The notes under the pieces are model-generated. The model was not told the origin of the DNA. It searched no databases and saw nothing but the letters and a program-made list of their open reading frames with translations. A stretch of 64,000 nucleotides of DNA, taken from positions 46,227 to 110,226 of the forward strand of contig NZ_JAGTJJ010000036.1 in assembly GCF_028435365.1 (NCBI RefSeq). The letters are read 5' to 3'. Positions within the stretch are counted from its first letter, which is position 1; each line of letters begins with the position of its first letter. Positions 17,279 to 25,143 of the stretch are shown one piece after another. The position numbers and the translations under genes are program-made. This DNA comes from Polyangium jinanense (GTDB taxonomy: Bacteria; Myxococcota; Polyangia; Polyangiales; Polyangiaceae).

Positions 17279-19819
17279 ATGCTTTCGACGACGCGTCTCT
17301 TCCGCTCCTCGCTTCGCTCGCTGCTCCTCGCCGCCCCGCTTGCGCTCGCGGCCGCGCCCCTCGCCGGCTGCGTCGCCGAGCCCGGCACCGAGGACGAGGA
17401 TTTTACCAGCGAGGATGCGCAGGCCCTGGCGACCGAGATTTGCAATGGCGTCGACGACGACGGCGACGACCGGATCGACGAGGACGGGATCTGCGATTGC
17501 CAGACGCACGTGGACGGCGGCCACGAATACCGCGTGTGCCAGAACCAGCTCGATCACGCGACCGCGCAGGCGATGTGCGAGGGGCGCGGCTACGGCCTCG
17601 CCCGGATCGAGAGCCTCACGGAGAACGCATTCCTCCAGCCGTTCGCCGTGGGCACGCAAGGATTCTGGATCGACCTGAACGACCGCGTCGTCGAGGGAGA
17701 CTACCGCTGGTCGAACGGTTTCTCCGCGTCGCTCCTGAACTGGTCCACCTACGAGCCCAACAATGCTGGCAACGAGGACTGCGGCATGATGTGGGATACG
17801 GGCAAGTGGAACGACCTCAACTGCGCCTGGACGAACAAGACGTTCTGCGAGCTCTTGGATCCCGTCGGCTGGGTCGATCTCGTCAATGCGACGAACCCCT
17901 CGGGGACGCGCCTCGCAAGGACGGCGGCGGGGGTGGGCGGCGCGCGTTCGTCGGGGAACATAGGCGCGGGGGATGGATTCGTGCAGTTCTCGCCGGGCGA
18001 GGTCTCCTGGAAAAAGGCCGCGGGCCTCGGCGTGGGGAACACGAGCACGAACCGCAACGACATCGAATTCGGCATTTATTTCACGCACGACGCGAGCGGC
18101 GCGCCGCTCGTCCGGGTCCAGGAGGGCGCGTACGACAAGGGCAGCTTCGGGACGTATGCCTGGGACGATGTCTTCCGCGTCGAGGTCGTCTCCGGCAAGG
18201 TACGTTATCTACGCAATGGCATGCCGTTCTACACGAGCGCCACGGCGCCCACGGCGGGCATGGTCCTCGACACGAGCCTCGAAGGGGCCGGCGCGTTCCT
18301 CACCGACGCGCGCGTGCACGCCTGCATCGCGGGCGAGATCGGCTGTGTGAAGCCCGGCTTCTGGGACGACGTCGTGTATGCGTTGGCGCGGGAGAACAAC
18401 CTGCGCCGGGTCGGCAGCTCGGTCGGGGGCGCCATCTCTCGCAAGTCGATCCCGCTCGGCTCGAATGGATACGTCCAGTTCTCCACGGGCGAGATCACCA
18501 CGAAGAAGGCCGCCGGGCTCGGCGCCGGCAACACGAGCGCGAACCGCAACGACATCGATTATGGCATTTACCTGACGCACGACGCGAGCGGCACCCCGCT
18601 GATTCGCGTCCAGGAGGGCGCGTACGACAAGGGCAGCTTCGGCACGTACGCCGCGAACGACGTGTTCCGTGTGGAGGTCCTGGACGGCAAGGTGCGTTAT
18701 CTCCGCAATGGCGTGCCCTTCTACACGAGCCACACCGCGCCGAGCGCGGATCTCCGCCTCGACACGAGCGTCGAGGACCTCGGGGCCACGATCACGAACG
18801 CGGCGCTCGAGACGTGCAAGCCGGGGGATGTGGCGTGTATCGATCCGGGCATGTGGGACGACGTTCGGTATGTCTACGCCACGGAGGGCGAGCTCGAAAG
18901 CGTGTGGGGCACAAGCTCCGTCGGCGGAGCGATCTCGCGCGCCTCGATCCCGCTCGGCGCGGAGGGGTACATGCAGTTCACCGCGATCGAGACCACCACG
19001 AAAAAAGCGGCGGGCCTCGGGGCCGGGAACACGAGCGAGCTTCGCAACGACATCGAATACGGCATTTACCTCACCCACGACGCGAGCGGCGCGCCGCTCG
19101 TCCGCGTCCAGGAGGCCGCATTCGACAAGGGCAGCTTCGGGACGTACGCCGCGGGCGACGTCTTCCGCGTCGAGGTCCTGGACAACGAGGTTCGTTATCT
19201 CCGCAATGGCGTGCCCTTCTACACGAGCCGCACCGCGCCGAGCGCGGATCTCCGCCTCGACACGAGCCTGGAGAACATCGGCGCCGTCATCGTGGACATG
19301 GAGATCATGACGTGCGCGGAAGGCGATACGACGTGCATCGATCCGGGCCTGTGGGACGACGTCCGTTATGTCTTCGCCGAGGGCAACGAGCTCGAGAGCG
19401 TGTCCGGGACGAGCAGCGTCGGCGGAGCGGTGTCGCGCCAGACGATCGCGATGGGACAGAATGGGTACGCCGAGTTCTCCGCCGCGGAGGTCAACGCGAA
19501 GAAGGCCGCCGGCCTCGGGACGGTGAACACGAGCGAGAACCGCAACGACATCGAATACGGGATTTACCTCACGCACGACGCGAGCGGCGCGCCGCTCGTC
19601 CGGGTGCAAGAGGGCGCATTCGACAAGGGCAGCTTCGGGACGTACACGGTGAACGACGTCTTCCGCGTCCAGGTCTCGGGCAACACCGTGCGTTACCTCC
19701 GCAATGGGACCGTGTTCTACACGAGCCTTTCGCCCCGGAACGCGGCCCTCGCGCTCGACACGAGCCTCGAAAACATCGGGGCGCTCCTCGACGGAATGGC
19801 CGTCGTGATCACGCCGTGA
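17279..19819 (+). CDS. Lipoprotein with MopE-like motif, C-type lectin and four tandem beta repeats
   Basis: The 846-residue protein has a lipobox (PLAGC, Cys 31), a MopE-like acidic metal-binding motif CNGVDDDGDDRIDEDG (residues 55-70), and a C-type-lectin-like domain (~73-193) with the WIDLND, WSNG and NNAGNEDCG signatures and terminal Cys. Four repeats with a period of about 164-166 residues follow. Each carries NDIEYGIYLTHDASGAPLV, then KGSFGTY..DVFRVEV and VRYLRNGVPFYTS. The repeats look like an SPRY/ConA-like beta sandwich seen in secreted bacterial proteins (recall, not searched). A surface adhesion or polysaccharide-binding role fits. It is divergent from a sensor kinase. Confidence 0.88.
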   Translation: MLSTTRLFRSSLRSLLLAAPLALAAAPLAGCVAEPGTEDEDFTSEDAQALATEICNGVDDDGDDRIDEDGICDCQTHVDGGHEYRVCQNQLDHATAQAMCEGRGYGLARIESLTENAFLQPFAVGTQGFWIDLNDRVVEGDYRWSNGFSASLLNWSTYEPNNAGNEDCGMMWDTGKWNDLNCAWTNKTFCELLDPVGWVDLVNATNPSGTRLARTAAGVGGARSSGNIGAGDGFVQFSPGEVSWKKAAGLGVGNTSTNRNDIEFGIYFTHDASGAPLVRVQEGAYDKGSFGTYAWDDVFRVEVVSGKVRYLRNGMPFYTSATAPTAGMVLDTSLEGAGAFLTDARVHACIAGEIGCVKPGFWDDVVYALARENNLRRVGSSVGGAISRKSIPLGSNGYVQFSTGEITTKKAAGLGAGNTSANRNDIDYGIYLTHDASGTPLIRVQEGAYDKGSFGTYAANDVFRVEVLDGKVRYLRNGVPFYTSHTAPSADLRLDTSVEDLGATITNAALETCKPGDVACIDPGMWDDVRYVYATEGELESVWGTSSVGGAISRASIPLGAEGYMQFTAIETTTKKAAGLGAGNTSELRNDIEYGIYLTHDASGAPLVRVQEAAFDKGSFGTYAAGDVFRVEVLDNEVRYLRNGVPFYTSRTAPSADLRLDTSLENIGAVIVDMEIMTCAEGDTTCIDPGLWDDVRYVFAEGNELESVSGTSSVGGAVSRQTIAMGQNGYAEFSAAEVNAKKAAGLGTVNTSENRNDIEYGIYLTHDASGAPLVRVQEGAFDKGSFGTYTVNDVFRVQVSGNTVRYLRNGTVFYTSLSPRNAALALDTSLENIGALLDGMAVVITP
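17900..19819 (+). repeat. Four tandem coding repeats of ~495 bp
   Basis: The anchor CGCAACGACATCGA-type sequence recurs at about 18053, 18544, 19043 and 19541, giving periods of 491, 499 and 498 bp. Units 2 and 3 are most alike, and the last unit is shortest at the 3' end. High DNA identity implies recent unequal recombination or gene conversion within the lipoprotein gene. Confidence 0.85.
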
Positions 19820-19832
19820 AACGCGGCCCGCG

Positions 19833-19892
19833 AGGTGGATCGATCACGTGATCGATCCACCTGCATCACCCGATCGATCCATCGATCGATCG
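19833..19892. repeat. 30-bp palindrome and GATCGATC cluster 3
   Basis: A perfect 30-bp palindrome at 19833-19862 has CACGTG at its centre and a GATCGATC-containing arm on each side. More GATCGATC units follow at about 19872 and 19883. It begins 14 nt after the lectin lipoprotein stop and about 140 nt before the small lipoprotein gene at 20035. It could work as an RNA hairpin terminator or as a dimeric regulator site. The shared motif with clusters 1 and 2 favours protein binding. Confidence 0.8.
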
Positions 19893-20034
19893 CTCCCCTG
19901 CCCCGATCCTCCCCCTGCGCGAAAACCACCAAGGGTTTCCGCACGATCGCGCGCCCTCCCCTCCCCTGGCACGCCGCCTGCTTAGACCTCTCCCCGAACG
20001 CGGCGCCCCATCGGCGCCTAGAGAGGTCTTCCCC

Positions 20035-20307
20035 ATGCTTCGCTCCACGTCGCTCCTCGGTCTCGTTCTCGTCGCGCTCTCGGCCCTTTTCACCACCGGC
20101 TGCATGGCCGAGCCGACCGAGCCCGCGGATCTCATCTGGTACGACGACGAGTTCAATGCCTGCTTCACCACGGGCAAGGATGGAAAAAGCGTCGAGGTGC
20201 CCTGCGACGACGCCATGAACGCGCCCTTCGAGACGCAGGCGATCCCGCCGGATCTCGGCTGCACGACGCCCGACGATTGTGATCGATCGGGCGCCAGCGA
20301 CGACTGA
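20035..20307 (+). CDS. Small lipoprotein (90 aa)
   Basis: The signal peptide is SLLGLVLVALSALFTTGC with Cys 23 as the lipid anchor. The mature part is acidic and has three more cysteines (FNACFTTG, VEVPCDDA, LGCTTPDDCDRSG). An AGAGAGGTC stretch precedes the ATG. The convergent kinase ends 5 nt beyond the stop. There are no recognisable domains. It is likely part of the envelope module with the kinases and lectin lipoprotein. Confidence 0.7.
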   Translation: MLRSTSLLGLVLVALSALFTTGCMAEPTEPADLIWYDDEFNACFTTGKDGKSVEVPCDDAMNAPFETQAIPPDLGCTTPDDCDRSGASDD

Positions 20308-20312
20308 TCCGC

Positions 20313-22979
20313 TCACCGCGGCAAGAGCGACTCGATCCGCGAAACGCAGCGCTTCTCCCATTGCTCGGTCGCGCTGCATGCGGCGAGTGCCTCCCGCGCG
20401 AGCTTCGTTTTTCCCGCCGCGCGATAGACGAGCCCTCGCCAGATCGCGTCCTCGCACGATCCCCGCGCCGACAGGCGCCCGAGCCATTCGACCGCGGCCT
20501 CGGGATCGACCCAGAGATACGCGCCGACCATGGTCTTCGCGACCGACGGATCCGACGCGGCCTTCGCGCGCATCTCCGCCTCGATCTCGGCGAGCCTCCG
20601 CCGGTGCTCCGGCAACACGGCCTTGCCCCGGGCCTTTCCCACCCGCAAGAGCCCACGAATCGCCGCGGCCTCGGCCCACGCGCTGCCGGCGAGCGCCTCG
20701 ACGTCCGTGATCTCCCGCTCGAACGCGCGCTCGGCCTCGTCGAGCCGTGAGGCGCGGAGGAGCACCACGCCGCGCCGGAAATATACGCCCATCTGCTCCG
20801 GCGGAATGCCCGCCCGCCGCGCGATCGACCGGGCGCCGAGCCGCCGCTCCTCCTCGTGAAACGCAATCAGCGCCTCGGATTTTTTCTCGGCGACGAGCAT
20901 GCGATCATTCGCGAGCGCGAGGCTCACGGAATACTTGAGCACCCGCCCCGAGAGGCTCCGATCGAGCTCGAGGACCCGTTCGAGCGAGAGCATGGCCTCC
21001 TCGTCGTGGCACGCGCGATCCTGGAGGCGCGCGAGCGAGAGATACACGTCGGCGAGCGCCGGGGCGACCCCCAGCGCCGCGTCACACGCGGCCTTCGCCC
21101 GCTCGATCGAGGCGTCCGTGGGTTTGTCGCCGCCCACTTCGAGCGCGACCTGCATCAGCCGACAGCGCGTGACGAGCGCCATCGGATCCTGCGGCCTCGT
21201 CGCGAGCGCCTGCTCGATCCCCGCATTCGCGTCGGCCATTCTGGAAGCCTGCGTCCCCTCCCCCGCGCCCATCGAGCGCAGATGCGCGCGCTCGACGAGC
21301 GCCGGGACGAACGCCGGATCGGCCGCGATCGCCCGATCGAGAAGCCGGAGCCCTTCGGAAAAATGCTCTTTCCGGGGCCCGGGCCCCACCATCTTGTAAT
21401 AATCGAGCAGGCTCTTCTTCGCGGCCTCGTTCGTCGTGCCGAGCATGGCCCTGCGACGCTTGCCCCAGTGGCGCACGACGAGCCGCGCCTCGTCGAGGAC
21501 ACGGCTGCGCAGGGTCTCGAGCGGTCGCGTCACGTCGCTGCCCTCGGCGTCGACCTCGACGGGCTCGCCCGGCAATGCTTCTTTTTCGTCCCCCACGGGA
21601 TCGAGCTGCGCGGAGAGCCGGAGCGTGCCGCCCACGCGTTGCACGCTGCCACGCACCCAGAAGGCAACCCCCGCCGCGATGGCCGCGTCTCGATCAGCCG
21701 GCGTGACCTCGGAGAGCCGGACCTCCGGCATCGTGCGGAGCCCCGTCCGTACGACCTCGGGCGCGCTGAGGGACAAACCATTCCACGCCGCGTCCCCCGT
21801 GAGGTTTTCGAAGGGAAGGACGACGAGGGTCGCGCGTTCGTCCGCGTCCGACGGCGACGCGGATGCGCCCGGCGGGGTTTGTGGTTCGGGTTCTTCGTCG
21901 TCGCCGGAAAAAGGCCTCCAATGGCGGATGTCGCCCCGCGGGAACTGCGCCAGGAGAAAGAGGCTCACGAACAGCAGCGGCGGGACGAGGGCGAGCTTCC
22001 ACCATTGAAATGCGGCGGGCGCGCGTGATGTGTCCGGCTCGGGCTCGGACAAACCTCGCAGCGTGCTCCGGGCCTGCGTCGCGTCCCGCGCCCGCGCGAG
22101 CGCGGCCCCGAGCTCGCCCGCGGAGGCGAATCGACCATCCGGATCCTTGGCGAGCGCCCGCGAAAGGACCTCGCGAAGGCCCTGGAGAACGGGCTCCGCG
22201 AGCCCCGGTACCTCGAGCGGCGGTGGCTCGCTGCGCAGAATCGCGGTCGAAATCGTCCCGGGCGAGCCCTGACCGAATGGCGATCGCCCCGTGAGCAGCT
22301 CGTATCCCACGATGCCCAGGGCAAACACGTCGCTGCGAATGTCGAGCTTCTCGCCCTTGAGTTGCTCGGGCGACATGTACGCAGGCGTGCCCACCGCGCC
22401 CGCCGCCGTCGTCACAGCCCCGATCCCCGGCTCACGCGCGAGGCCGAAGTCGGCGACGAGGCAACGCCCATCCCGCCGCACGAGCACGTTTTCAGGCTTG
22501 AGATCCCGATGCACCACGCCGCGCTCGTGCGCCGCGGCGACGCCGTCGACGATCTGCTGGAGCATGTCGAGCGCGCGCGCGGGCGAGAGCAGCTCGGCCG
22601 CGAGCAGGTGCCGGAGCGTGCTTCCTTCGACAAGCTCCATCGTGAGGAACGTGAGCGTCTCGGACTCGCCGAGGTCGAAGACGCGGCAGACGTTTGGATG
22701 CGTGATCTTGCGAGCGATCTTGACCTCGTCGCGGAACCGCGCGAGCGCCGCGGGATCACCGACGCGATCGGGCAAGATGACCTTGAGCGCGACGTCCTCG
22801 TCGAGGGATCGATCGTGCACACGCCACACCGCGCCCATGCCGCCCGCGCCGAGGCGCGCCGTGACCTCGTATCGCCCGGCGACGATCTGGCCCACGCGCA
22901 AGACGCCCTCGGACGCCGCGGAAATGACCTCCGGCGCATCGGGCGCCGTGGGCAAACCGGAGAGCTCGGGCTTCACCAT
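20313..22979 (-). CDS. Membrane Ser/Thr kinase, paralogue of the 14426-17050 kinase
   Basis: The 888-residue protein begins MVKPELSGLPTAPDAPEVI, and its kinase domain has GAGGMGAVWRVHD, VALKVILPD, HRDLKPEN, VADFGLA and TPAYMSPEQ. A membrane segment (WKLALVPPLLFVSLFLLAQF) lies near residue 340. The sensor part starts ATLVVLPFENLTGDAAWNGL and FWVRGSVQRVGGTLRLSAQL (TolB/FlgO-like), followed by TPR-like helices. Domain order and many motifs match the other kinase, so the two arose by duplication with their small lipoprotein neighbours. Just upstream of the start lies a CCGCTnCC simple repeat. Confidence 0.92.
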   Translation of the reverse strand: MVKPELSGLPTAPDAPEVISAASEGVLRVGQIVAGRYEVTARLGAGGMGAVWRVHDRSLDEDVALKVILPDRVGDPAALARFRDEVKIARKITHPNVCRVFDLGESETLTFLTMELVEGSTLRHLLAAELLSPARALDMLQQIVDGVAAAHERGVVHRDLKPENVLVRRDGRCLVADFGLAREPGIGAVTTAAGAVGTPAYMSPEQLKGEKLDIRSDVFALGIVGYELLTGRSPFGQGSPGTISTAILRSEPPPLEVPGLAEPVLQGLREVLSRALAKDPDGRFASAGELGAALARARDATQARSTLRGLSEPEPDTSRAPAAFQWWKLALVPPLLFVSLFLLAQFPRGDIRHWRPFSGDDEEPEPQTPPGASASPSDADERATLVVLPFENLTGDAAWNGLSLSAPEVVRTGLRTMPEVRLSEVTPADRDAAIAAGVAFWVRGSVQRVGGTLRLSAQLDPVGDEKEALPGEPVEVDAEGSDVTRPLETLRSRVLDEARLVVRHWGKRRRAMLGTTNEAAKKSLLDYYKMVGPGPRKEHFSEGLRLLDRAIAADPAFVPALVERAHLRSMGAGEGTQASRMADANAGIEQALATRPQDPMALVTRCRLMQVALEVGGDKPTDASIERAKAACDAALGVAPALADVYLSLARLQDRACHDEEAMLSLERVLELDRSLSGRVLKYSVSLALANDRMLVAEKKSEALIAFHEEERRLGARSIARRAGIPPEQMGVYFRRGVVLLRASRLDEAERAFEREITDVEALAGSAWAEAAAIRGLLRVGKARGKAVLPEHRRRLAEIEAEMRAKAASDPSVAKTMVGAYLWVDPEAAVEWLGRLSARGSCEDAIWRGLVYRAAGKTKLAREALAACSATEQWEKRCVSRIESLLPR

Positions 22980-22983
22980 GGGA

Positions 22984-23040
22984 TGTTCCCCTCCGCTACC
23001 GCTATCACTACCGCGACCGCTTCCGCTACTGCTTCCGCGT
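22984..23040. repeat. Degenerate CCGCTnCC simple repeat
   Basis: About seven imperfect hexamers of the type CCGCTA/CCGCTT fill the stretch upstream of the kinase start at 22979. The same repeat in opposite orientation (GGGAGCGGGAGC, AGCGGCAGCGGC) occurs at about 23950-24000, so the gene at 23123-23857 is bracketed by inverted copies. A similar stretch is at about 49905-49955. Confidence 0.6.
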
Positions 23041-23122
23041 CGGGCAGGCGAAGGTGGACCTCAATGCATGCGCGCATTTCGATGCGCCGCGGACGTGGCG
23101 ACCGCCCGAGATTGCCGTGGGT

Positions 23123-23857
23123 TCAGAGGTCGGCGAGGGCGGCCTCGATCCAGTTGGAGAACTCGCAGGCGAGGTGCCAGCGGTGCTCGGCAATCATGTG
23201 CGAGACGGTCAGGAAGGGGAACTCGACGGTCAGGTTTGCGTGGAAGCCGCCTTCGACGTCACGGAACTGGTGGCGGACGCCGCCGATGGCGGTGCCGTCG
23301 GACGCTCGGGCCACGCCGGCAATCTGGTGCGGGAACGACGGGTCTGGGGCCGTGACCAGGGTGGAGGTGTCGACGTAATCGATGAAAAAGCGGGTCGCCA
23401 GCGGGCTCCCTCCGGTGGTCTCCAGCACCTCGAGCTGGCCGTCGCTGCGGGGGCGGATCACGAAGTGGTCGGGGCAGGCCGCAAGCATGGCTCGTTCGTC
23501 GGACTTGCGGTGAGCGAACCACGCGACGAATCCGGCCGCGGAACCGGCGGAGATGTACAGTTCGGTCACGCTGATCCGGCGGCGGCTGGTGATCCGCGCG
23601 TTTGTCCGCCCCACGAGGTCGGCCCCGCGCACGTCCCGTGCCAGGCGCTCGGCGATCTGCGCGCTCCCGAGCTCGAGCTTGGCGTCGAGCAGCGCGGCGC
23701 GGCGCACGAAGACATCGCCGTCCGGAACGACTACACCGAGCTTCTTGGCGGCGGCGGTGACGCGGCGATTCTCCCAGCGCAGCACCTGCGCTCGCGCCAC
23801 CTCCCGTCCCTGAATGCGGGCACAGATCGAGACCGGTGCTGCTGCTCGATACGACAT
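23123..23857 (-). CDS. Unknown protein (244 aa)
   Basis: I do not recognise this family. The N-terminal ~95 residues are basic and helical (REVARAQVLRWENRRVTAAAKKLG, ITSRRRISVTELYISAG). The C-terminal part has strands and aromatic residues (FHANLTVEFPFLTVSHMIAEHRWHLACEFSNWIEAAL). There is no signal peptide or membrane segment. Its flanks carry inverted simple repeats, and neither neighbour looks functionally linked, so it may be an inserted cassette. The reading frame has normal high-GC third-position bias. Confidence 0.65.
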   Translation of the reverse strand: MSYRAAAPVSICARIQGREVARAQVLRWENRRVTAAAKKLGVVVPDGDVFVRRAALLDAKLELGSAQIAERLARDVRGADLVGRTNARITSRRRISVTELYISAGSAAGFVAWFAHRKSDERAMLAACPDHFVIRPRSDGQLEVLETTGGSPLATRFFIDYVDTSTLVTAPDPSFPHQIAGVARASDGTAIGGVRHQFRDVEGGFHANLTVEFPFLTVSHMIAEHRWHLACEFSNWIEAALADL

Positions 23858-23949
23858 GCGTGAAACCTAAAGAAGCTGCCCCCCGTGACAAGCGGCGAGC
23901 GCAGGACCGACCCGCAGGGCTGCGCACGACGCGGATACAGTGGATGACG

Positions 23950-24165
23950 CCGAGTCAGGGGAGACGGGAGCGGGAGCGAAAGCGGCAGCGGCAGCGCCAA
24001 CGCGCGTACAGCTCATCGCACCAGCCGCCTCCGCGCGCGCCGGGCCGTACCAAACGGTGCATCGGCCGCCCCCGTGGCGCGCCGGGCCGTACAGAACGGC
24101 GCGTCGGCCGCCCCGCGGCGCGCCGGGCCGTACAAAACGGTTCGGCGGCGGCCGAGGAGCAACAA
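23950..24165. repeat. Simple repeat plus three 41-42-bp tandem repeats
   Basis: From about 23950 to 24000 the sequence is a degenerate GGGAGC/AGCGGC repeat. From about 24039 three tandem copies of a 41-42-bp unit follow, anchored by CGGGCCGTAC at 24041, 24083 and 24124 and each containing AACGG. A weaker GCCGTACAA match lies near 24210. The rest of this 596-bp gap (23858-24453) shows no convincing gene. Confidence 0.65.
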
Positions 24166-24453
24166 GTGCCCGTACAGATCCACGCGTGACCGGCCGGCGT
24201 GCGGCTCCCAGCCGTACAACCCTGCGGCGCGGCGGCGTTTCCCCGCGATGCGCGCGTACGCGAAGCCTCCTCAGCGACGCCTCGACGCACCCGCACGTCC
24301 CGCAGCGCCGGCAAGCCGCTGTGGATCGCGGTTGTACACCCCCCAGGAATTTGACTGGATAGGCCGCATTACACGACCACGATCAGAACCGCCCTTCGAC
24401 TTGAAGCACGCGTGGTGGCGGCGGCGGCGGACACGCGGTCCGGTCGCGTGGTG

Positions 24454-25143
24454 CTAGAAACCGTATCCTATACGTATCCCGTAACGGCGCCTGGATGGTT
24501 CATCCAGCGGCACCTCCATATCGAAAGCGTACGTATTGGGACACAGGAACACGAGCCACGAGGCCCCCTTGTCTTCATTGATGACCGACCAGAACGCAGG
24601 GAAGGATGCTCCAACGCCGAACTTGTAGTCCCAGCCATGTCCTGCCTCCGGCAACCTGTCGGTCAAGGCGCTCGCGAAGACCATCGTCAATGCCGAGCTG
24701 ACGTAGAACTGAACATGGGGCCAAGCGCGCGAGAAGAGCTCGACCTTCTTGCCTCGCGCGACGCCCAGGCGAAGCTCGGGGCCGACGGCGAAACGTGCGA
24801 CGTCGACCTCCCCATCGATGCCGCGAGGATCATCGACGGTCACCTCTCCGCCGCTCAGGTGCATGCCGGCGCCCAGGAAGGGCGCCCAGCCCGGGACCTT
24901 CACGGCGCGCGCCAAGAAGGCACCGGCGTAAAGCTGCGCATCCACCGTGCGCGTTCCACCGCCTCCCCGCACGCCAAAAGCAATGTCGCCGTGCCAATAA
25001 CGGAAGCCCAGCTTGGTTTGCGCTCCGCCCGGCTCGGTTTGCGCTTCGTCCGGCTCGGCTTGCGCTTCGTTCGGCTCGGTTTGCGCCTCGGCCGGAGCCG
25101 AGAGCAGCAAGATCGCGAGCCCCCAGCCCATGCGTCTGCTCAT
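24454..25143 (-). CDS. Secreted outer-membrane-barrel-like protein
   Basis: The 229-residue protein has a signal peptide (GLAILLLSAPAEAQ) and a short repeat linker (EPNEAQAEPDEAQTEPGG). The rest is made of alternating beta strands ending in the aromatic pattern YGIRIGYGF, a typical outer-membrane barrel C-terminus. No enzyme motif is present. Its ATG overlaps the stop of the RCC1 lipoprotein (ATGA, 25140-25143), so the two are coupled and likely function together in the envelope. Family not identified. Confidence 0.75.
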   Translation of the reverse strand: MSRRMGWGLAILLLSAPAEAQTEPNEAQAEPDEAQTEPGGAQTKLGFRYWHGDIAFGVRGGGGTRTVDAQLYAGAFLARAVKVPGWAPFLGAGMHLSGGEVTVDDPRGIDGEVDVARFAVGPELRLGVARGKKVELFSRAWPHVQFYVSSALTMVFASALTDRLPEAGHGWDYKFGVGASFPAFWSVINEDKGASWLVFLCPNTYAFDMEVPLDEPSRRRYGIRIGYGF

